This document shows positions 56,251-64,000 of a stretch of DNA of 64,000 bases, in pieces. Origin of the DNA: DATKNA01 sp963786765 (lineage in GTDB: Bacteria > Actinomycetota > Actinomycetes > Actinomycetales > Kineosporiaceae). The position numbers and the translations under genes are program-made. The stretch is from the NCBI GenBank assembly GCA_963786765.1, contig CAWBAJ010000020.1, forward strand, positions 1-64,000, given 5' to 3'. Each line of letters opens with the position of its first letter. The stretch's first letter is position 1. The notes beneath the pieces were generated by a model that worked only from the letters and a program-made list of their open reading frames with translations, searched no databases and was not told the DNA's origin.

Positions 56251-58223
56251 CTACGCGTCAGCTCCCGGACGTCGCCGTTCGGAGTCTCCGGGGGCCGGAG
56301 TGCCCGCGGCCTGCGCGGCCTCGAGGACGTCCGTGATCTCGGAGCCGATCAGCTCGTGACGCTCCAGCAGGGCATCCCGCAGCGCCTCGACCAGGTGCCG
56401 GTTCGCCTCGAGCCGCTTGCGGGCTGCCTCCCGCTGCTGCGCCGAGGAGCTCCTCGACGGACCGGCGTCCCTCGGGGTCCTCCAGGACGCGGCCCACGAG
56501 GCCCGGGTCGGCCAGGCTGGACGCCTGCACGGCCGCGAACGAGACGAGGCTCCCGGCCATCCCCGACGCCCCGACCATCTGGGCGGCGACCGACGGTCGC
56601 GTACTGCAGGTCGCCCCCCGGCCCGGTCGAGACGTCACCGAAGAACAGCTCCTCGGCGGCCTGCCCGCCGAAGGCGATCCGGAGCAGCCCCAGGAGCTCG
56701 CGTGCGCGAGCGGGTGTAGACGTCGTCCCGGTCGCCGTGCGCGAGCAGGCCCAGGCTGCCGCGCCCGCCTGACGATCGTCAGCACCTCGAGCCTGCGGTG
56801 CGGTGCCTCGAGCCAGGCGACGACGGCGTGACCCGCCTCGTGCGTCGCGATGAGGCGCTCCTCGTGCGCGGTGTAGGCCACGGGCTGGCCGAGGCCGACC
56901 TCGGTCGAGCAGGCGGGCGCGCTCCACGTCCGTCCACGACATCGCCGGCGCGCCGCGGCGCAGCGCCTGGACGAGCGCCTCGTCGAGCAGCTGCTCGATC
57001 ATCACCGGCGTGTAGCCCTGCGGTGATGCCGGCGAGGGCGTCCCGGCGCTCGGAGTCGTCCAGCGCCGTCTCGTGCGCCTTGCGGGCGAGGAAGTGGTCG
57101 AGGAGCTGCCGCCGTCCGGCCTTGTCCGGGCGCGCCGAAGGAGACCCGGCGGTCGAACCGACCGGGGCGCAGCAGGGCCGGGTCGAGGCTGTCGGCGCGG
57201 TTGGTGGCGGCCACGAGCAGGACCTCGGCCGGCTCGGTCCGCGGCCGCGGCAGCTGCCGGTGCGCCGGGAGCAGCAGGTTGACGGCGTCCGCTGCACCGG
57301 CCCAGGACACGCTGCCAGCCCGTCGGGGTGTCGAACGACTGCATCTGCACGAGGAGTTCGTTGACGACGCCGCCGACCCCCTCGCTGACCACCGACCGGT
57401 TCACGACCGCCGGGGCTGCCGCGGGCGCACCGGCGGCGACGGTCCCGGCCGGCCGCCCGGCAGCCCCTCCAGGCCGCCGCAGCCGAACCGCGGCAGGGAC
57501 CGGTGCCGGCACGCGCGGCGCGGGGGTCGCGGACAGGCCGCCGCGGGTCGTCGCGATCGCGTCGATCTCCTCGATGAAGCCGATCGCGCCCCCCTCGCTG
57601 CGGGCCGCACGCCGCAGCGCGCGGAAGTAGGCACGGATCTTGCGAGCCGTGGCGCCGTAGTACATGGACTGGAAGGCGGTGCCCGACACGAAGAGGAACG
57701 GCACTCCGGCCTCGGCGGCCATCGCCTTCGCGAGGTGGGTCTTGCCGGTGCCGGGCGGGCCCTCGAAGAGCAGGCCGCGCCGCGGCGTCCCGCCCATCTC
57801 CCGGCGGAAGGTCGCCCCGCCGAGGAAGAGGTCGAGCGACCGCTGGACGTCGTCGCGGACGGCGTCCAGGCCGCGGACATCGCTCATCCGGACGTCGATC
57901 TGCTCCGGGCGGTACACCACGTGCGGGGAGCGGCCGGCGGCGACCGACGTCCCGAGCAGCACGACGGTGAGCGGCGACGAAGAACCCGCCGGAGATCAGG
58001 TAGAGCGGGTCGATGTCCGGCAAGCGACGGCGCCGGCAGCCCGGCGCCCGACAGGTCGCGCTGCGCCAGCCAGACGAGCACGGCGCCGAGGACGAGCGCC
58101 AGGCGCAGCAGCCGCCGCTGCCGCCGGCGTTCCCTGGCGCGCGCGACGTCGCCGCCACGCCCCGCCTGTGGGCCCGTCCGGGGCCGGTCCGTGCGCCTGT
58201 CCTGCGTGTCCCGCGCCCTCACC
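56251..58223 (-). CDS. FtsH-like AAA+ zinc metalloprotease (heavily frameshifted)
   Basis: Two membrane segments appear near the N-terminus (LALVLGAVLVWLA; DIDPLYLISGGFF plus continuation). The AAA domain has Walker A LFEGPPGTGKTHLAKAMAAE, pore loop SMYYGA, Walker B IGFIEEIDAI and RFDRRVSFGAPD. The protease domain has the zinc motif HEAGHAVV and the third-ligand region GGDLQYAT. Between Walker B and NELLVQMQSFD there is an extra Ala/Pro/Val-rich insert of about 75 residues not found in standard FtsH. At least eight breaks are needed. It is a divergent second FtsH-type protease in actinobacteria, next to mshB. Confidence 0.82.
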
Positions 58224-58382
58224 TGTGGTCCTCCGCCCGCTCGCCGCCCCGCTCTCCGCAGGCTGCGGGCTCGGCGACCGAGCGGCGACCGACGAGCGGG
58301 CGACGTCAGCCGACGGCGCGCGCAAACCCTCCTCCGGGCGCAAGGACGACGGTTGCCGATCGCGTGACCAGCGCGTGACGTT

Positions 58383-59320
58383 TCAGTCGACGCCGGCGAA
58401 GAGGTCCGTCTCCCGCCCGTCGCGCGTCGCGGGGACCCGACGGGCTCCCCGTGACGAGCCGGTAGAACTCGACGCCGACGATCGGCTGCCGGGCTCCGTC
58501 GCCGACCAGCACGGTGTCGCCCTCGAGTGCGACCTGCGTCGCGTGCGCCTCGAGCGCTGCCCGCTTGCGGCCGACGAAGTCCTCGGCGTCGATCGCCGTC
58601 GTCACGTCCTCGTCCGGGACCACCATCGGCGGCAGCGGACCGTCCGGCGACCAGCCCCGCGGGGCGCGCCTCGCTCGCGGCGAGCTCGCGCAGCGCCGCG
58701 CGGACCAGGCCCTCGGGCAGCACGTTCCAGTAGACCTTGGGAACCGTCCACGCCGGGCCCGCCCGGGCCGTCGGTCCGCCGCGAGCTCGACCGCCGCGCA
58801 TCGCCACGCGGTGCGCCTGGACGTGGTCGGGATGACCGTAGCCGCCACCCGGCTCGTACGTGACGACGACGTGCGGGCGCAGCCTCGCGCACGACGGCAG
58901 CGACTCGCGCCGCCGCCTCGTCGACCTCGACGCGGGCGAACGCGTGCGGTCCGGTGTCGGGGGCGGCGACCGCGCGGTGGTCGGTCGTCCCAGGCCATGC
59001 CCGAGTCCCGGTAGTGCGCGGAGCCCTGGTCCCTCGGGCAGGGCGACCGTGTCGAGGAAGCGGTGGTCGCGCACGCCGAGGGCGGCCATCGCGGCCGCGA
59101 GCTCGGTCTCGCGGTGGGCACCGAGCCGGTCGTCCCGGTGCGCCGCGAGGTGTTCGAGCTCGGGGACGAGGACGAGGCCCTCCTCGCCGCGCGTGCAGGT
59201 GAGGAGGGTGACCTGGGTGCCCTCGGCCGCGTACTTCGCCATGGTCGCGCCGTTGCCGAGGGTCTCGTCGTCGGGGTGGGCGTGCACGAGGAGCATCCGC
59301 CGGCCGGGCTGATCGTTCAT
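58383..59320 (-). CDS. mshB: mycothiol deacetylase MshB (frameshifted)
   Basis: MshB deacetylates N-acetyl-glucosaminyl-inositol in mycothiol synthesis, a pathway restricted to actinobacteria. The zinc-binding motif VHAHPDDETLGNGATMAKYA is at the N-terminus, then LLTCTRGEEGLV and VRDHRFLDTVALPEG. After several breaks the end is read as FVGRKRAALEAHATQ, PIVGVEFYRLV and TDLFAGVD. The His of the VTYEPGGGYGHPDH region is present. The ATG at 59320 is preferred to 59329 because a CAGGAT box lies 7 bases upstream at 59328-59333. A 59-bp palindrome lies 9 bases beyond that box. Confidence 0.9.
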
Positions 59321-59342
59321 GCCGCTCATCCTGCCCGAAGCG

Positions 59343-59401
59343 ACGTGTGTCCCCTCAACGTGATCATATCGACGGAATGATCACGTTGAGGGGGCACACG
59401 T
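59343..59401. repeat. 59-bp palindrome, copy 2 (near perfect)
   Basis: Arms of 25 bases (59343-59367 and 59377-59401) around a 9-base loop, with 24 of 25 positions pairing and the last one able to form G-U. It lies between the end of typA and the start of mshB. The arm sequence matches the palindrome at 19871-19929. Confidence 0.8.
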
Positions 59402-59411
59402 CCGGGCAGGG

Positions 59412-61303
<1,892 letters not shown>

Positions 61304-61349
61304 GCGTGCAGGCTCGATCCGGGTCGGAGAAGGGGGATTACACCCCAGT

Positions 61350-61820
61350 CTACGCCGAGAGCGCCGCGGGCGGCCGAGAGCTACCCGGCGTGCGCCTGCG
61401 GGAGACCGCGAGCAGGGCGCGCACGATCGGGACGTCGGCCGGCAACCAGTCGACGTCCAGCCACTGCCCCGGCCCGAGCAGGCGCAGCTGGTCGTGGTCC
61501 TCGATCGGGGCCGGGACGCCGCGCACCACGCGTACCCGCCACACCCGCATCCGGTACGACGACGGCATCGGCCAGCCGTCTCCCTGCGGGCCCGGCAGCT
61601 CGTCGCCGACCTCGACCTCGACGCCGAGCTCCTCGGCGAGCTCGCGGTGCAGCGCCTCCAGCGGCGACTCGCCGGGCTCGACCTTCCCGCCGGGCAGCTC
61701 CCACCCGCCGGCGAGGTTCGGCGGCTCGGTGCGGCGGGCGGCGAGCAGCGTGCGGGGGCGCTCCAGGTCGTCGAGGACGGCCGCTCCGACGACCAGCGTC
61801 GGCGGCTGCGGATAGGTCAC
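61350..61820 (-). CDS. NUDIX hydrolase, MutT-like
   Basis: A 156-residue NUDIX protein. The Nudix box is complete: GGKVEPGESPLEALHRELAE then ELGV, with the preceding GGWELP typical of MutT-type (8-oxo-dGTP) enzymes. The N-terminal VVGAAVLDDLERPRTLLAAR also matches. It may clean the nucleotide pool. It is 47 bases from typA on the same strand and divergent from the pterin dehydratase-VOC gene. Confidence 0.88.
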   Translation of the reverse strand: MTYPQPPTLVVGAAVLDDLERPRTLLAARRTEPPNLAGGWELPGGKVEPGESPLEALHRELAEELGVEVEVGDELPGPQGDGWPMPSSYRMRVWRVRVVRGVPAPIEDHDQLRLLGPGQWLDVDWLPADVPIVRALLAVSRRRTPGSSRPPAALSA

Positions 61821-61857
61821 GGCCCGAAGCGTTCCACATCCGCCCCGGCCCGCGTCC

Positions 61858-61863
61858 TACCGT
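61858..61863 (+). promoter_or_regulatory. -10 box of the dehydratase-VOC fusion gene
   Basis: TACCGT, six bases before the ATG at 61870; consistent with leaderless translation. Confidence 0.45.
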
Positions 61864-61869
61864 GTCGCC

Positions 61870-62583
61870 ATGGCTGAGCGTCCCCGCCCCCGACCGCTCG
61901 GCGCGGCCGAGCTCGACCGGCAGCTCGCTGATCTGCCGGGGGTGCACCGCGGCGCGGAGACCACCCTGGTCCTCGCCGTCCGGGCCCCCTCGTTCGCGGA
62001 CGCCGTCCGGCTCGTCGACCTGGTCGCCGAGGACGCCGACGCGATGGACCACCACCCCGAGATCCACCTGCGCCTGCGCGTCGTCACGTTCACGTTAACG
62101 AGCAACCTCGAGGGCGCCGTGACGCAGTGGGACGTCGAGCTCGCGCACCGCGTGCTCGAGGCGGCCCGATCGGTCGGGGCCGAGGTGCTGCCCCCGCCGG
62201 AACGGGTCGAGATCGCCCTGGACTGCACAGACGCGGACGCCGTCCGGCTGTTCTGGGCCGCGGGGCTGCACTACGTGGAGCGGCGGGCGCGGGACGGCTC
62301 GATCGAGCTGCACGACCGGACCGGGCGTCGGCCGGTGCTGTGGTTCCAGCGGATGGACCCGACGGTGGAACCACATGACAGAACCGGGCGGGGGCGGTTC
62401 CACCTCGACATGTTCGTGCCCGCCGATCAGGCCCAGGACCGGGTCCGGGCCTGCCTCGACGCCGGCGGCAGCCTCGTGAGCGACGCGCACGCACCCGCCT
62501 GGTGGGTGCTCGCCGACCCGGAGGGCAACGAGTTGTGCGTCAGCACGGCCGCAGCGCAGCCCCAGGAGGGCCCCGCGTCGTGA
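61870..62583 (+). CDS. 4a-hydroxytetrahydrobiopterin dehydratase-like domain fused to a VOC domain
   Basis: Residues 1-100 match pterin-4a-carbinolamine dehydratase (PCD/DCoH): the block AMDHHPEIHLRLRVVTFTLT carries the paired His and Pro of the active site, followed by GAVTQWDVELAHRV. Residues 105-235 are a glyoxalase/VOC-type domain (VEIALDCTDADAVRLFWAAG, FHLDMFVPADQAQDRVRACL, WWVLADPEGNELCVS). Such two-domain proteins occur in actinobacteria; no aromatic amino acid hydroxylase is nearby, so a role in biopterin recycling is doubtful. The third active-site His of PCD is less clear. Confidence 0.8.
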   Translation: MAERPRPRPLGAAELDRQLADLPGVHRGAETTLVLAVRAPSFADAVRLVDLVAEDADAMDHHPEIHLRLRVVTFTLTSNLEGAVTQWDVELAHRVLEAARSVGAEVLPPPERVEIALDCTDADAVRLFWAAGLHYVERRARDGSIELHDRTGRRPVLWFQRMDPTVEPHDRTGRGRFHLDMFVPADQAQDRVRACLDAGGSLVSDAHAPAWWVLADPEGNELCVSTAAAQPQEGPAS

Positions 62584-62601
62584 CGACGAGGAGTTCAGGG
62601 G

Positions 62602-62994
62602 TCAGTTCGCCCGTGGCGTGAGCACGCAGAACTCGTTGCCCTCGGGGTCCGCGAGCACCACCCACGGCGCGTCGCCCTGGCCGACGTCGACGCGCCGGGC
62701 GCCGAGGTCGAGCAGGCGCTGCACCTCGCCGGCGTGGTCGGAGTCCGCGGACGGCGCGAGGTCCAGGTGCAGCCGGTTCTTGCAGGTCTTCGGCTCCGGG
62801 ACGGGCACGAAGACCAGCCCCGGCGGGACGCGCTCGAACGGCAGGCCGTGCGATGCCTCGACGGCCCAGGGCGGGATCACGACCGCCTCGTCGTCGCTTT
62901 CGAAGAACACCTGCCAGCCGAGCACGCGCGCCCACCAGGCCGCCTGGGCCCGGTGGTCGCGCGCGTCGACGACCGTCGAGTACCAGCGCAGCAC
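62602..62994 (-). CDS. VOC family protein
   Basis: A 130-residue glyoxalase/bleomycin-resistance-fold protein: AAWWARVLGWQVFF, VPEPKTCKNRLHLDLAPS and WVVLADPEGNEFCVL. The last block resembles the C-terminal domain of the adjacent fusion protein, so the two may be related by duplication. Metal ligands (His in LHLDL, Glu in GNEFC) are present. The substrate is unknown. It converges on the fusion gene. Confidence 0.8.
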   Translation of the reverse strand: MLRWYSTVVDARDHRAQAAWWARVLGWQVFFESDDEAVVIPPWAVEASHGLPFERVPPGLVFVPVPEPKTCKNRLHLDLAPSADSDHAGEVQRLLDLGARRVDVGQGDAPWVVLADPEGNEFCVLTPRAN

Positions 62995-63022
62995 GGGGTG
63001 CGTCTCCTCGAGGATCGATCTC

Positions 63023-64000
63023 CTAGACGACCGGCTTGATCTCGGCGAAGTGGCAGCGCACCAGGTTGCCGTTGCCGTGGTCGACGAGCTGCGGCTCCTC
63101 GACGGCGCAGATGTCCTGGGCCTTCCAGCAGCGGGTGCGGAAGCGGCAGCCCGACGGCGGGTTCACCGGGCTGGGCACGTCGCCGTGCAGGATGATCCGC
63201 TCGCGCTGCCGCTCGAGCTCCGGGTCCGCCGCGGGCGCCGCCGACAGCAGCGCCTGCGTGTACGGGTGCATCGGCTCGTCGTAGACCTTGTCGCGGGTCC
63301 CGGTCTCGACGATCCATCCCAGGTACATGACCGCGACGCGGTCGGAGATGTGCCGGACCACCGACAGGTCGTGCGCGATGAACAGGTAGGCCAGCCCCAG
63401 CCGGTCCTGCAGGTCCTCCAGCAGGTTGACGACGCCGGCCTGGACGCTGACGTCGAGCGCCGAGACGGGCTCGTCGAGCACCAGGAGCTTCGGCTCGAGG
63501 GCGAGCGCGCGGGCGATGCCGATGCGCTGCCGCTGACCGCCGGAGAACTCGTGCGGGTAGCGGTTGCCGTGCTCGGGGTTGAGCCCGACGAGCCGCAGGA
63601 GCTCGGCGACCCGGCTCATCCCGCCGCGCTCTTTCCACTGGTCGTGGATGCGCAGCGGCTCGGCGACGATGTCGTTGACCGCCATCTTGGGGTTGAGGCT
63701 CGCGTACGGGTCCTGGAAGACGATCTGCAGGTCCCGCCGCACCGGGCGGAGCTGGTCGTTGCTGAGCGTCGTCAGCTCGCGCCCCTCGAAGAGCACGGAG
63801 CCGGAGGTCGGCCTGTGCAGCTGGAGCACTGCCCGGCCCGTGGTGGACTTCCCGCAGCCGGACTCCCCCACGACACCGAGGGTCTCCCCGGCGTCGAGGG
63901 TGAAGCTGACGCCGCTGACGGCCTGGACGTAGCCGACGGTGCGGCGCAACAGCCCGCCGCCCCGGATCGGGAAGTGCATGACGAGGTCGCGGACGTCGAG
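63023..64000 (-). CDS. dipeptide/oligopeptide ABC transporter ATP-binding protein (partial at window edge)
   Basis: An OppF/DppF-type ATPase powering peptide uptake. Walker A GVVGESGCGKSTTGRAVL, Q-loop QIVFQDPYASLNPKMAV, signature EFSGGQRQRIGIARALALEP, Walker B LLVLDEPVSALDVSVQ and H-loop IAHDLSVVRHI are all intact. The C-terminal oligopeptide extension has the four-Cys-like CRFRTRCWKAQDICAVEEPQ and VRCHF. The reading frame continues across the window end (LDVRDLVMHFPI), so the true start lies outside. The other transporter genes should be upstream in that direction. Confidence 0.92.
   Translation of the reverse strand, partial: LDVRDLVMHFPIRGGGLLRRTVGYVQAVSGVSFTLDAGETLGVVGESGCGKSTTGRAVLQLHRPTSGSVLFEGRELTTLSNDQLRPVRRDLQIVFQDPYASLNPKMAVNDIVAEPLRIHDQWKERGGMSRVAELLRLVGLNPEHGNRYPHEFSGGQRQRIGIARALALEPKLLVLDEPVSALDVSVQAGVVNLLEDLQDRLGLAYLFIAHDLSVVRHISDRVAVMYLGWIVETGTRDKVYDEPMHPYTQALLSAAPAADPELERQRERIILHGDVPSPVNPPSGCRFRTRCWKAQDICAVEEPQLVDHGNGNLVRCHFAEIKPVV

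Overview
The window is two unrelated pieces of bacterial DNA joined near position 8,290, both read with many small insertions and deletions. The left piece (1 to about 8,290, clearly lower GC) carries alphaproteobacterial genes, perhaps from an Acetobacteraceae-like organism: ribose-5-phosphate isomerase B, a phosphoketolase, a DUF1194 protein, a PAS-containing hybrid histidine kinase, exonuclease VII large subunit, and the cut-off C-terminal part of an AMMECR1-family protein. The right piece (about 8,295 to 64,000) is very GC-rich actinobacterial chromosome. The evidence is mycothiol synthesis (mshB), the sigE-rseA-tatB and mrp neighbourhood, DUF3117, Wag31-like DivIVA and GTG or leaderless starts. 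The family cannot be fixed; a Frankiales-, Geodermatophilales- or Pseudonocardiales-like actinomycete fits. The AMMECR1 gene loses its N-terminus and the MpaB-like gene loses its start at the same point, so an assembly chimera is much more likely than gene transfer.

Layout of the actinobacterial part. 8.3-12.1 kb: MpaB-like oxygenase end, then a tightly overlapping minus-strand PHP-MarC-nuclease operon and a zinc-ribbon protein. 12.3-14.7 kb: an envelope-stress-like cassette (DUF3618, Holin-X family, Ala/Gln-rich helical protein). 14.9-25.6 kb: metallo-beta-lactamase-fold protein, aminopeptidase P, P-loop kinase, acetyltransferase remnant, amidohydrolase, CorA with a leader ORF, P1 peptidase, general-stress-like membrane protein, L,D-transpeptidase and a membrane protein with a C-terminal beta domain. 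25.7-37.3 kb: CitE-like lyase, phosphotransferase, a PRC/MgtE-N/CBS protein, DUF1003, a lone GspE ATPase, Mrp, TatB, anti-sigma factor, SigE and an O-methyltransferase. This matches the order known from mycobacteria, but htrA is missing. 37.3-44.1 kb: leucyl aminopeptidase, DUF3117, enoyl-CoA hydratase, 3-methyladenine glycosylase, SRPBCC, DivIVA-like, secreted protein and two LOG-family paralogues. 44.4-52.6 kb: a diguanylate cyclase and lysine/diaminopimelate genes (dapE, dapD, dapC) with citrate synthase and a 7Fe ferredoxin. 52.8-64 kb: GNAT, VanW-like protein, flavin reductase, FtsH-like protease, mshB, typA, NUDIX, a pterin dehydratase-VOC fusion, VOC protein and the start of a peptide-ABC ATPase.

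Most of the window is housekeeping. The signals worth following are non-coding: a 59-bp palindrome placed at nearly the same distance upstream of two different genes, a 30-codon leader ORF before corA, a 22-bp divergent intergenic space holding two overlapping -10 boxes for leaderless starts, and a perfect 17-bp inverted repeat between convergent genes. No CRISPR array, rRNA, tRNA, transposase or phage structural gene was seen. Frameshifts are interpreted as sequence errors unless stated; for broken genes the coordinates span all the frames that together make up the protein.
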